NCBI GenBank assembly: GCA_021773095.1 | Contig: JAJFKR010000034.1 | Span: 62,001 to 126,000, forward strand | Length of the DNA stretch: 64,000 nucleotides | Source of the DNA: Woeseiaceae bacterium | Lineage (GTDB): Bacteria; Pseudomonadota; Gammaproteobacteria; Steroidobacterales; Woeseiaceae | Reading direction: 5' to 3' | Shown: positions 10,002 to 18,495 of the stretch, one piece after another | How the letters are laid out: each line of letters opens with the position of its first letter | Position numbering within the stretch: the stretch's first letter is position 1 | Translations under genes and position numbers: made by a program | The notes under the pieces: model-generated | Databases searched by the model: none | What the model was told of the DNA's origin: nothing | What the model saw: only the letters and a program-made list of their open reading frames with translations

Positions 10002-10622
10002 TCAAAATATAGACTCTGGAATTATCAATACATCACCCGGCATCATCCTGACGTTTTCTTCCATGTCACCTTTGTTCAGTAGATCGTTGATACGCACTTT
10101 TATGGTTAATTCCTGCCCGTTTTGGCGGCGGACAATCTTCGCCCTGTTCCCTGATGCGAACTCCGACAATCCACCAACTGCAATCATTACATCCAGTAAC
10201 GTCATACCCTCACGGTAACTCAACGCCTGAGCCTGCGCTGCTTGCCCTACCACGCGAATCTGCCGGCCGTATTCACCAACAAACTGCTGAATGATGATGG
10301 TGACAGTCGGACTTCTTACATATTCTGATAATGCAGTTTCTATGTCTCGCGCCAGCTCTGTCGGTGTTCTGCCGGCTGCCTGCAAATCTTCAACCAGAGG
10401 TGTCGAAATTTGCCCATCCGGGCGGACCTGCACCACAGTTGATAAATCATCGTGGCCCCAAACGAATACCTGCAGTCCGTCGCCCGCCCCAATTACGTAG
10501 TCATCACTTTCAGTTTGCTGTGCTGCAGCGTCTGATCCCCTAATTGTTGATCCGCCGCCGCCACAACCAGACAGGGCCATAATCAGAACCAGCCCCACCG
10601 CCGAATAAAATCGCGTCACCAT
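10002..10622 (-). CDS. Wza-like polysaccharide export lipoprotein (TIGR03027-type)
   Basis: This 206-residue exported lipoprotein has the lipobox LSGC after a short signal peptide. It carries a polysaccharide export domain (DYVIGAGDGLQVFVWGHDDL, then VRPDGQISTPLVEDLQAAG) and an SLBB-like segment, ending GDVLIIPESIF. The frame is open to a GTG at 10649, but ATG 10622 has AAAGGGG five bases upstream and gives a normal signal peptide, so it is preferred. It probably forms the outer-membrane or periplasmic exit for the polysaccharide, working with the Wzz-like protein 39 bp downstream. It is shorter than E. coli Wza because the C-terminal helix region is missing, as is usual for this subfamily. 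Confidence 0.92.
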   Translation of the reverse strand: MVTRFYSAVGLVLIMALSGCGGGGSTIRGSDAAAQQTESDDYVIGAGDGLQVFVWGHDDLSTVVQVRPDGQISTPLVEDLQAAGRTPTELARDIETALSEYVRSPTVTIIIQQFVGEYGRQIRVVGQAAQAQALSYREGMTLLDVMIAVGGLSEFASGNRAKIVRRQNGQELTIKVRINDLLNKGDMEENVRMMPGDVLIIPESIF

Positions 10623-10645
10623 ATTCCCCTTTGATGATCCAAAAC

Positions 10646-13435
10646 TCACAGCGTTTTCACCAGGCTTTCTGCTTCCTGCCTGCTCGAAAACTCGTCGTCT
10701 GTCGCGAGTATTTCCTGAAGAATGCGCTTCGCTTCTGTTGTCTGCCCGGCCGCTGCCAATCCGGCTGCCAGATGAAATCGTATTTCCGGCCTGCCATCTC
10801 CTAGCTCCGTAGCGCTTCTCAGCATCGCGATGCCCTCATCCAATGATCCTTTCTTGATCAGGATCCAGCCCAGCGTATCGACGACAGCACTGCTATCAGG
10901 CCTTAATTCGAAAGCGCGACGAGCCAGTCCTTCCGCACGTGCATCGCCACCCATAAGATAATTCCAGGCGAGGTTATTAATCGCGACAAGGTTCTCTGGC
11001 TCCTGCGCCAACACGCGTTCATACTGTGAATTGGCATTGTCGATTTCGCCCAGATTAATGTATGCGTTAGCAAGATAATTTCGCATATTGCCGTCAAGTG
11101 GGCGGGCCTCAAGGAACTTGATAAGTGGATCTACCCGATCGGCGGTTCCGAGCTGATTGCGAATTTGATAGGCACGAACCGCGTACCTCGCCGAGGCCTC
11201 TATGCCTAAGGCCTTCTCATAGTTGCCCAAAGCGCTTGCCAGATCGCCTTGTTGGGCCAGAAGCTCTGCTTCGAGCGCATAGGGAGCCGCCTCATTCGGA
11301 TGCAGTGCTCGCAGACGACGGGCGACGTCTCGCGCACCATCCAGATCACCCAACTTGGCCCTGATCGATGCCAGCAGTAAACCCGACGGCATATACTGGA
11401 GACTCTGATCCATCGAGTCCCGTAATGAAACCATTGCCGAGGCGTTATTGCCCTGTGCCGCCTGCGCTCTGGCGAGGTTAAATCTGTAGGACGGCTCATC
11501 GGGCGCCAGTTCGGCAGCTTTGCCGAGCGAGAAGGTCGCTCCACGATAATTTTTACTGTAGTACTGCGCCAGCCCCAGGTAATTTTGCAGCTTGGCGCTA
11601 TCCGGGTTGAGGCTGACGGCTTCCTTCGCAACTTCCTCGGCCGTGGAAAACTCACGAAACGCAAGATACATGGCGGCAAGCAATGAACGGGCGCTAACTG
11701 AATTCGGGTCTGCTTCACGAGCTTTTTCGAGCCACATACGGGCGTTGTCGTGATCCTCGGAACGGGCTGCGAGTCTCGCCAAAGAGACCATCGATGCAGC
11801 ATCGTCGGGCTCAAGCTCAAGTATTATGAGGTACCGGTCTTGCGCAGACTGTGGGTCATCCTCGGCGATGTCCAACTGAGCCAGATACCGAATTATCCGA
11901 GTACTGTCAGGCTCTGTTTTCAGGCCTTCGTTGAAACTGCTGCGGGCGGCCTCCAGATCACCCATTGCCATTTCGATTGATCCGACCAGGCTGTGTGCCT
12001 CCGCACGCCCATGCCATTCCTCTCGCAATAACTTGGCATTCCCCAACGCATCAGCTTGTTTACCTTGCGCCATCTTGTTCAGGATACTCAACACATCGCT
12101 TCGAAATTCGCTGCGCTGACCCGACATGTCCGGCAGAGACTCCAGCAATCGCTGTGCATTGTCCCATTGCCCACCCTGGAAATAGGCAATTGCAAGCTGT
12201 ACTTTGACATCCACATTTCCAGGTTCAGTGGCAATACCTCGCTCAAGCAACTCGATGGCTTCGTCGACATCACCGAGACTCAGATTGGCGCCTGCGGCCA
12301 TCGAGAGCGACACGATATCAGGGTCAGCACCACTGGTCAGAGGTTCCAGTGCCTGGCGTGCAGCCTCTGATTTATTCAGCGCCAATCGCGTCTCAGCTAG
12401 CAGTCGTCGTGCACGAGAATCATCCGGGGCGGCAGCAACGACTGCGGACAGATACATTTCGGCCTGCCCCAGGTTGCCGCTCTGCTTGTGAACAACGCCA
12501 AGCAACATTTGAGCTGATCGGAAATTCGGTGCACGACGCAAAATTTCCTGCAGTTTCTCCTGCGCTGACGTCCAGTCTTCATCTGCTGCGGCCAAACGCG
12601 CCGTGACCAGCAAAGTGCGTAAGTCCTCAGGCCGGACTTCCATCATTCGCTGTAGAACCACGCGGACCTCATCCGGTTTCTCCTGCAGGAAGATAGCATC
12701 AGCAAGGCCCGATAAGGCCTCGAACTCACCTCTAGCATTGGCACGGGTTCTGGCGAGATCCGCCGCGCGCTCGAAATCAATAGCAGCACGTGTCAGATTG
12801 CGCATTTGCAAATTCAGGGCGCCGGAAAGTTGCAACGCTGGAATAAAAGTGTCGTCAGCCTCCAATACATAATTCAATGTCTCTCGAGCCTGTAAATAAT
12901 TCCGTTCAGCAATGTAGCTTTTGACGACGCCCAGCTGCGCCGAAAGATCATCAGCATCTCTTGCCAGGACCTCGGTAAAAATCTCACGGGCGGCATCGGG
13001 TTTTCTTAGACCAATAAGTGCTTCGCCGCGCGCCCGCATTGCAGCCAATTTATCAAAGTCTGTTGTGGCGAGGTCCGGGTCTATCTCCGCGATAACATCT
13101 TCAAATTTATTCTGCTGCAGCATAGCCCGGCCAATATCGACAATCACGACACTGAAATCTGTACCCAGTTCGACGGCTTTGCGCAATTCTTTCTCAGCAG
13201 AGACACCATCTCCAATACCTACGGATGCCCTGCCCAACAACAACCGGGCATTCATGTTGTTCGGCTCTTCCAGCAAGATATTCTTTGCGTCAATGACCGC
13301 AGCTCGATACTCACCTTCCGCGAGCGCTTCTTGGCCGCGATCAAGTCGGGCCGGAGTGTCCATACCCAAACCGCATGCCGACATGAATAATGCAACTAGC
13401 ACCAAAACTAATGTTGGCCGGGCCTGTCTCATCAT
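10646..13435 (-). CDS. prsT: PrsT, TPR-repeat lipoprotein of XrtA loci (TIGR02917-type)
   Basis: This 929-residue protein has a lipoprotein signal (LFMSAC at residues 16-21) followed by about twenty tetratricopeptide repeats, recognised by recurring patterns such as LLLGRASVGIGD, LQLSGALNLQMRN and INLGEIDNANSQYERVLAQEPEN. In exosortase-A loci PrsT sits beside PrsK and is required for or coupled to export of the polysaccharide or PEP-CTERM proteins. It is probably a periplasmic scaffold bound to the exporter. The start is one of two consecutive ATGs, with AAGGAA upstream. The 242-bp gap upstream carries a CRP-type palindrome, so PrsT and the genes after it may have their own promoter. Confidence 0.93.
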   Translation of the reverse strand: MMRQARPTLVLVLVALFMSACGLGMDTPARLDRGQEALAEGEYRAAVIDAKNILLEEPNNMNARLLLGRASVGIGDGVSAEKELRKAVELGTDFSVVIVDIGRAMLQQNKFEDVIAEIDPDLATTDFDKLAAMRARGEALIGLRKPDAAREIFTEVLARDADDLSAQLGVVKSYIAERNYLQARETLNYVLEADDTFIPALQLSGALNLQMRNLTRAAIDFERAADLARTRANARGEFEALSGLADAIFLQEKPDEVRVVLQRMMEVRPEDLRTLLVTARLAAADEDWTSAQEKLQEILRRAPNFRSAQMLLGVVHKQSGNLGQAEMYLSAVVAAAPDDSRARRLLAETRLALNKSEAARQALEPLTSGADPDIVSLSMAAGANLSLGDVDEAIELLERGIATEPGNVDVKVQLAIAYFQGGQWDNAQRLLESLPDMSGQRSEFRSDVLSILNKMAQGKQADALGNAKLLREEWHGRAEAHSLVGSIEMAMGDLEAARSSFNEGLKTEPDSTRIIRYLAQLDIAEDDPQSAQDRYLIILELEPDDAASMVSLARLAARSEDHDNARMWLEKAREADPNSVSARSLLAAMYLAFREFSTAEEVAKEAVSLNPDSAKLQNYLGLAQYYSKNYRGATFSLGKAAELAPDEPSYRFNLARAQAAQGNNASAMVSLRDSMDQSLQYMPSGLLLASIRAKLGDLDGARDVARRLRALHPNEAAPYALEAELLAQQGDLASALGNYEKALGIEASARYAVRAYQIRNQLGTADRVDPLIKFLEARPLDGNMRNYLANAYINLGEIDNANSQYERVLAQEPENLVAINNLAWNYLMGGDARAEGLARRAFELRPDSSAVVDTLGWILIKKGSLDEGIAMLRSATELGDGRPEIRFHLAAGLAAAGQTTEAKRILQEILATDDEFSSRQEAESLVKTL

Positions 13436-13677
13436 CGGTTCCTTGAGTAACTGGTTGTTTTGATTGTATGCCGAAATGATTGTTTTTCCACTAAAAACCG
13501 AACAAGGAAAAGTGTGCCACTAGTCATCGACTACAGCCGACAAAGTTTACATCAGTCGCCGGCTCCTTATTGCCGCCGCAATGACTGTCGGTCCGAATTG
13601 TGACGGCGTTCACGCCGGCCAGCGGACCTTTTTCAGGGCCACGTTTGAGAATTGACATAATCGGACGATACGCTTGC
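13436..13677 (-). promoter_or_regulatory. intergenic region upstream of prsT
   Basis: This 242-bp gap between the prsK stop and prsT holds no gene. It contains one CRP-type palindrome (listed separately) and, on the minus strand, a TACAAT at 13468-13463 that could be a -10 box about 28 bp before the ATG. No convincing -35 or terminator follows prsK. The start of prsT is therefore a plausible internal promoter of the operon, but this is inferred from the gap and the motifs only. Confidence 0.4.
13599..13614. promoter_or_regulatory. CRP-type palindrome upstream of prsT
   Basis: The sequence TGTGA-CGGCGT-TCACG matches the CRP/Vfr consensus TGTGA-N6-TCACA at nine of ten conserved bases. It lies 164 bp upstream of the prsT start, in a gap without genes. 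Three perfect and one weaker copy of the same motif lie in other gaps of this window, which strengthens the reading. Binding has not been shown. Confidence 0.45.
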
Positions 13678-15714
13678 TCAATCGCCTGATCTGAGAGTTA
13701 TCGAAACAGTCGTCCCGCAGGATACGGTTGATCGTACCTGCAACTCTCCGCCGTATTTGCGAGCAAACTCGCGAGCCTGGTAAGCACCGATGCCCATTCC
13801 CTGAACACCCTTGGTTGAGTCGAATGGCTTGAACAATCGATCACGAATGAACTCAGGCGTCATACCGCTGCCAGTATCCGTAATATCAATCATAATCTCG
13901 CCTTCCCCGTCCCGGACAGTAACGCTAATATCCCCGTCCGGGGGCGTTGCATCCTGGGCGTTGCGTATTAAGTGGGTCAGCACCATTGTGAACTGCTCAG
14001 CATCTACCGCGAGCGACACATTCACGCCATTGAGGTCAAGGGTCGGAACGGGTTCTTTACTGGAGCAATTGTCGACGGCGGTGGACACTATGAACCTGAG
14101 CTCCGTCGCTTTCGTGTCACGTTTGGTCTCATCACGCTTGAGCTGGCGCATCACGCGCTTCATCCGCTCCACCGAACTGGCAATCGTTGCCACTGCATCA
14201 TCCACAAATACCGGGTTACGCTTGTGTTTTTCGGCGTTCTCAACGATCAAAGACTGCTGCGCGATCAGATTATTCAGGTCGTGCATTAGAAACGCGGTGA
14301 GCCGGTTGTAGGCCTCGAACTGTTGCGCTTCAGCCAACAGACTATCGGACTTTTCCTGGGCGAGGTGGACCGCGATGTGATTGCCCACAGTCTTTAGCAA
14401 ATCGCGATCCTCGTAATTGAGTTTTGGCGGCCCCGGCGCTTTGGTCAGTATTATCAAGCCGACAAGTTGCTGTCGTGTAATCAAAGGGACGATGAGCCAG
14501 GCGTCATCAATGCCTTCCAGCCAGCCAGGCAAACGCAGATTTCCGTAATGTTTTGGATCGAGCGCATACTCCTGCAGGTCGATCAACCAACTTTTTCTTG
14601 CAATGAATTCGACGAGCGGATCCCGCATTGGAATATTGGGAACGGCGTCCGGTGCGTGGTAAGTCGCGGCAAGCTGATATACCTTTTCTTTCTCGCGCAA
14701 CACCCACAGGAGACCGGTGGGACTATCAACAATTTGAGCGAGCGCCTTGATAACGATCTGCCGGGTCGACCTGTCTTCGAAACCAGACAGCGCCGAAATC
14801 AGGCGCAGCCACTCCTCCCGGTAATCGTACTTGTTGTGGAAGAAATGCTTGCTGAGGAAAACCTTGAATCTTGCGCGGAGCATGCTGGAAAACAACATCA
14901 TGATCAGTACCAGCCCGGCACCGACGAAAAATACGATTCTTGCCAATCCGCCCCATGAGCCGCCATATAGTAGAAGCGCGTAGCCACCCAGGCTCATCAG
15001 CAGCAGATAAACGCCAACTGCGACCAGCGAGGTCGAGTAAAACACGGCCTGCCGCGAAACGAAGATCTTCAGATCCCAGTCGGGGTTGCGCCTGGCGGCG
15101 ACGGCGATCAGGGGGACGAACAATATATTGACTGCGCCACGAGCCAGCCAGATTTTCGCGTCGATCGCGTTGAACAGCACGCCCTGTGAGTACAGAAATA
15201 AGTCGTAGGCGAACATCCCGCCCAGGCCAAGCGCGAGCGCCTTGACGCCCCAGCGTGATTCCGGCGGCGAGTTCCTGTAAAGCTGCTCGATCAGCAAGAG
15301 GCCAACGAGAGAAATCAACAGGCCACCGGGAATAGCCACCGATCCCATATCGATAATAGGGCCGAAATAGTCTCGCCCGAACCATAGTACGAGCCCCGCA
15401 AGCAAGACCCCAAGCCAGACCGAGTGCGCGAGGTAACCGATAACTCGACTAACACCAATTTTTCGAACCAGCATGACGAGGAACGTAAGCCACGCACCAC
15501 CGCGCAAAACTTCAATGCTGAATACGGCCAGGACGGGTACGGAAGTGTCGGTCGTAGAAACCGCCAATGTGGTGCCCCAGACTGCGCTGAGTACGCACGC
15601 CGCGATCAGGTAACCACCCAGATGCCGTCCACGCCAGCTGGTAATCAGCAGAATGCTCAGCGCGGCATAGAATATACCGACAATCACGTAGCTTAAGGCA
15701 CCGAATTCGGTCAT
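13678..15714 (-). CDS. prsK: PrsK, sensor histidine kinase of XrtA loci (TIGR02916-type)
   Basis: This 678-residue membrane kinase has about ten hydrophobic segments in the N-terminal 300 residues, then a GAF-like sensor region. The phosphoacceptor box is FLMHDLNNLIAQQ, and the ATPase boxes are LIRNAQDATPPDG, ITDTGSGM and GMGIGAYQAREFA. ATG 15714 is preferred because GGA sits 7 bases upstream; the frame extends further upstream without such a signal. PrsK normally acts with PrsR, a sigma-54-dependent regulator, usually the adjacent gene. Here prsT follows directly, so the partner must be encoded elsewhere. Confidence 0.92.
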   Translation of the reverse strand: MTEFGALSYVIVGIFYAALSILLITSWRGRHLGGYLIAACVLSAVWGTTLAVSTTDTSVPVLAVFSIEVLRGGAWLTFLVMLVRKIGVSRVIGYLAHSVWLGVLLAGLVLWFGRDYFGPIIDMGSVAIPGGLLISLVGLLLIEQLYRNSPPESRWGVKALALGLGGMFAYDLFLYSQGVLFNAIDAKIWLARGAVNILFVPLIAVAARRNPDWDLKIFVSRQAVFYSTSLVAVGVYLLLMSLGGYALLLYGGSWGGLARIVFFVGAGLVLIMMLFSSMLRARFKVFLSKHFFHNKYDYREEWLRLISALSGFEDRSTRQIVIKALAQIVDSPTGLLWVLREKEKVYQLAATYHAPDAVPNIPMRDPLVEFIARKSWLIDLQEYALDPKHYGNLRLPGWLEGIDDAWLIVPLITRQQLVGLIILTKAPGPPKLNYEDRDLLKTVGNHIAVHLAQEKSDSLLAEAQQFEAYNRLTAFLMHDLNNLIAQQSLIVENAEKHKRNPVFVDDAVATIASSVERMKRVMRQLKRDETKRDTKATELRFIVSTAVDNCSSKEPVPTLDLNGVNVSLAVDAEQFTMVLTHLIRNAQDATPPDGDISVTVRDGEGEIMIDITDTGSGMTPEFIRDRLFKPFDSTKGVQGMGIGAYQAREFARKYGGELQVRSTVSCGTTVSITLRSGD

Positions 15715-15788
15715 GGACATTCCAAAACAAACCGTGTATCCAAAAGATTGTAACGCCTCGATTCGATGGAAGCACAACTCTGATCACA

Positions 15789-16736
15789 TTGCAGCGGAAA
15801 CTCGGTTCAGTAACAACGCTGTTGTTAATGGCGTTCAGCACCGGTCTGCTGTTGCTGCTCCATTTTTACGAACCGAGTCCGCACGGCCTGTGGGAGCAGA
15901 GTTTCCTGGAGTCGCTGCATGTCCCGGTTTTTGGGGTCGTTGCGCTGAGCCTCTTTGCGGCAACCGGATTGCGCAACGAGTGGGGCGTGGCGCAGCGCGT
16001 GGCGGTTGTCTGCGCTGCGGCGATCGCGATAGCTATACTCAGCGAAGGTGCTCAAATATCCGGACCCCGTGACGCATCGATTAAGGACCTTGTATCGGAT
16101 TGGCTGGGCGCTGCTGCCGCCCTGCTGTTCGCACTCGCCCTCACCCGTCGCCATCCTTTTCGGCCGACACACCGCCTTGGATTCGCAATAGCCGGGCTGG
16201 CATCGTGCCTGTTAGCACTGTGGCCACTGGTCAGTGTATCGGCCGCTTACCTGGAGAGAAACATGCGACAACCAGTGCTGATCTCATTCGATCACCACTT
16301 GGGGCAGGTATTCCGGCGTGCCCAGCACGCTGCTCTGGACTTGCGCCATGACCTGGTGACCGACCGAACAGCTGGAATCATCACACTGGAAGAAGGTGCC
16401 TGGCCAGGTCTGATTTTTAACGATGTCTGGCCGGACTGGAGTGACTACTCCGCCCTCGTCATAGAGTTCAGACTGGAGGAGATTGCACCACTCGAGATAA
16501 ATATCCGCATCCATGACCGCGAGCACGAACTGGGAGAACAACCATACAGCGACCGTTTCAACCTGTCCTACGAACTGCAGCCAGGTGGCAATACACTGCA
16601 CATTCCGCTTGAGAAGATTCGCAATGCGCCGAGAGCCCGGGAAATGGATATGTCGCAGGTCACGGGCATCGTGGTGTTTTGTTCGGCGGGCCAGGCTGGG
16701 CGGCAATTTCAGCTTTTTGAGGTGTGGCTGGAATAG
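15789..16736 (+). CDS. VanZ-like membrane protein with C-terminal extracytoplasmic domain
   Basis: This 315-residue protein has an N-terminal VanZ-like region of four or five TM helices. The motif SEGAQISGPRDASIKDLVSDWLGAAAALL (positions about 80-105) has the acidic and Asp residues typical of VanZ. The C-terminal half (about 160-315) is soluble, rich in beta-type sequence and tryptophan, and resembles a carbohydrate-binding or CIA30-like fold, but I do not recognise it firmly. The frame begins with TTG at 15789; ATG 15828 is an alternative. It is divergent from prsK with only 74 bp between the two starts. VanZ-like genes are common companions of exosortase loci, and their role is unknown. 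Confidence 0.8.
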   Translation: MQRKLGSVTTLLLMAFSTGLLLLLHFYEPSPHGLWEQSFLESLHVPVFGVVALSLFAATGLRNEWGVAQRVAVVCAAAIAIAILSEGAQISGPRDASIKDLVSDWLGAAAALLFALALTRRHPFRPTHRLGFAIAGLASCLLALWPLVSVSAAYLERNMRQPVLISFDHHLGQVFRRAQHAALDLRHDLVTDRTAGIITLEEGAWPGLIFNDVWPDWSDYSALVIEFRLEEIAPLEINIRIHDREHELGEQPYSDRFNLSYELQPGGNTLHIPLEKIRNAPRAREMDMSQVTGIVVFCSAGQAGRQFQLFEVWLE

Positions 16737-16742
16737 TCGGGG

Positions 16743-16774
16743 GGGGTCGCGGCCTTGGGGCCGCTCCTTGTGTG
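16743..16774. repeat. REP-like palindrome after the VanZ-like gene
   Basis: The sequence has GCGGCC-TTGG-GGCCGC as a perfect hairpin, followed by TCCTTGTG. It is a diverged copy of the GGTCGCG...CGCTCCTAC repeat seen at 20834, 23071 and 31931. It starts 6 bp after the stop of the VanZ-like gene and ends just before the tRNA-like gene. It could also act as a terminator, though no T-run follows. Confidence 0.5.
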
Positions 16775-16778
16775 AAAA

Positions 16779-16854
16779 TGGTAGGCGCGGGAAGGATTTG
16801 AACCTCCGACCTCCGCTATGTTGTAGCAGTGCTCTACCCCTGAGCTACGCGCCT
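16779..16854 (-). tRNA. tRNA-like gene with encoded CCA and unusual anticodon loop
   Basis: The minus strand folds as a 76-nt cloverleaf. The acceptor is AGGCGCG with CGCGCCT, followed by A and CCA. The D arm is GCTC/GAGC, the anticodon stem CTGCT/AGCGG, and the T arm GGAGG-TTCAAAT-CCTTC. Two features are odd. The seven-base anticodon loop is ACAACAT, so position 33 is C where nearly all tRNAs have U. There is also one extra C between the T stem and the 3' acceptor strand. Standard numbering gives anticodon AAC (valine), which bacteria rarely use. It lies 17 bp downstream of the priming transferase on the same strand and may be co-transcribed. Identity is not assigned. Confidence 0.6.
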
Positions 16855-16871
16855 ATTTTTCAACTCGGATG

Positions 16872-18269
16872 TTATCGCGCCCCCTTACCCCACAACACAA
16901 CCTCAACCGTCTGCAGAACAATCATGATATCGAGAATCAGCGACTGATTTTTAATGTAATACAAATCGTACTGCAATTTCTCAACCGCATCTTCCTCAGA
17001 TGCCCCATAAGAATATTTGAGCTGTGCCCAGCCTGTCACACCAGGCTTTACAACATGCCGCTCCGCATAATACGGAACGTTCTCCTGCAGATCACACACG
17101 AACTCCGGCCTCTCGGGCCGCGGTCCAACGACACTCATTTGTCCGGCAAGAACATTGAATACCTGCGGTAATTCATCGAGGCGGCTATTCCTCAGGAAAT
17201 TACCAACACGTGTGACACGGCTGTCGTTCTCACTGGCCCAGATGGCTTTGCCATCCTGCTCCGCATCTTCTCGCATACTACGAAACTTCAACACATTGAA
17301 ACTTTTGTTGCCCTGCCCCACACGATATTGCTTATAGAGGACCGGAGCGGACAAACCATCCTCGATCTTTATGGCCAATGCCACTAACAGCATCACCGGC
17401 CAGCTGACCAGTAGCAATGCACCACAAACAACTACGTCCAAAGCCCGTTTCACAAATTTCTTGATTTGAGATCGCCGAAATCCCGGTGAAAATATCAACC
17501 ACCCGGGACTCACCAGATCAACACGAATCTTGCCCGTCTCGCGCTCCAAAAATTCCAGCAAATCAATGACGTCGATACCGGCCAAACGCGCATCCAGCAG
17601 CTCACGAACCGGGAGATTTCCTCGTCGATCATCCATAGCGATGACAATTTCGTCCGCACCCTTCTCGACAGCAATATCAGTAATAGTCTGTCCGTTGGTT
17701 CTTATGACATCCTGATCGCCAACGACCGTATCACCGAGCGCGGCAACGCGGGCGACGACCTTGAAACCACGACGGTCTGCCCGTCTGCGAATATCAGTAA
17801 TACTGGCTGCGCGATCACCAGCACCGTAAACCATGGTTGTACGGCGAAATACATTCTCATCAACGGTGTGAACAAAAAAGAGCCGCACAATCAGCATCAG
17901 TACAAGTGCATATCCAAACGCAACGAATGCGATATCTCGTGTGATCAGTAGAGATGGAAAAACATCAAAAAGAATCGCAAGCGCGAGACAGGCAAGTGTC
18001 AGACCAACCAGCACCCGGACCACCGCCTCGCGAAAATAGAGGCGCTGGTGGAACTGGTAAAGCCCCATCGCCACGAAGCTAATGAAACCCACTATCGCTA
18101 CCAGTGCAGCTTTTGGTGCGATAGGGCCAATTAATTTCGCACACTCCAGAATACTGCCCCACACGAACACGCCGGCAACGTAAACTGACGAAAACAGAAT
18201 CGCCAGCTCGACCATTGCCATCAACAACAGTGGCGTTCGGACCTGACTTTTTATTGACCGAATGGGCAT
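16872..18269 (-). CDS. priming undecaprenyl-phosphate sugar-1-phosphate transferase (TIGR03013/EpsB-type)
   Basis: This 465-residue inner-membrane enzyme has about four N-terminal TM helices and a CoA-binding-like middle domain. The C-terminal bacterial sugar transferase domain contains [50 protein letters not shown] and [11 protein letters not shown]. It moves a sugar-phosphate from a UDP-sugar to undecaprenyl phosphate, the first committed step for the repeat unit. The length and N-terminal TM block match the XrtA-associated family. It faces wecB across a 226-bp divergent region. The specific sugar is unknown; WbaP/EpsB-type members use glucose- or galactose-1-phosphate or an N-acetylamino sugar. 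Confidence 0.92.
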   Translation of the reverse strand: MPIRSIKSQVRTPLLLMAMVELAILFSSVYVAGVFVWGSILECAKLIGPIAPKAALVAIVGFISFVAMGLYQFHQRLYFREAVVRVLVGLTLACLALAILFDVFPSLLITRDIAFVAFGYALVLMLIVRLFFVHTVDENVFRRTTMVYGAGDRAASITDIRRRADRRGFKVVARVAALGDTVVGDQDVIRTNGQTITDIAVEKGADEIVIAMDDRRGNLPVRELLDARLAGIDVIDLLEFLERETGKIRVDLVSPGWLIFSPGFRRSQIKKFVKRALDVVVCGALLLVSWPVMLLVALAIKIEDGLSAPVLYKQYRVGQGNKSFNVLKFRSMREDAEQDGKAIWASENDSRVTRVGNFLRNSRLDELPQVFNVLAGQMSVVGPRPERPEFVCDLQENVPYYAERHVVKPGVTGWAQLKYSYGASEEDAVEKLQYDLYYIKNQSLILDIMIVLQTVEVVLWGKGAR

Positions 18270-18364
18270 TTTAATTTTTTATTTTCCGAGCCCAACAGCT
18301 TACTCCACCGACAGGTTTTTTTCCTTGGTAATTAGGGACTAATGTGTCTTTTGGCGGCATAACA

Positions 18365-18382
18365 TCGCTATTCTATTAGCGA
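18365..18382. promoter_or_regulatory. inverted repeat in the divergent priming-transferase/wecB region
   Basis: TCGCTA-TTCTAT-TAGCGA is a perfect 6-bp inverted repeat with a 6-bp spacer, lying between the two divergent genes. It may be an operator of a dimeric regulator. No partner is identified and it could be coincidence. Confidence 0.25.
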
Positions 18383-18456
18383 ATCGGCCGCGGCGGAGTG
18401 ATGCAACTCTCACGCCCGGGGATGACCTGGTTCACAGCAGCCCTACACAGCATTAT

Positions 18457-18465
18457 TGCTATACT
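18457..18465 (+). promoter_or_regulatory. extended -10 promoter element of wecB
   Basis: TGC followed by TATACT is a near-consensus extended -10 element located 30 bp before the GTG start of wecB. No good -35 hexamer lies at 17 bp, which extended -10 promoters can do without. Confidence 0.4.
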
Positions 18466-18495
18466 CCGCCGCTGGCCCAGTCACCGGAATCTGAA

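Noticed and set aside
13500..13520. Possible sigma-54 promoter upstream of prsT (TGGCAC on the minus strand)
   Set aside because: The -12 TTG comes 8 bases after TGGCAC instead of 5, so the GG-GC spacing is wrong.
16779..16854. Reading the tRNA-like gene on the plus strand as tRNA-Asn (GTT)
   Set aside because: The plus-strand loop ATGTTGT looks like Asn, but the T-arm GGTTCAAATCC and encoded CCA fit only the minus strand.
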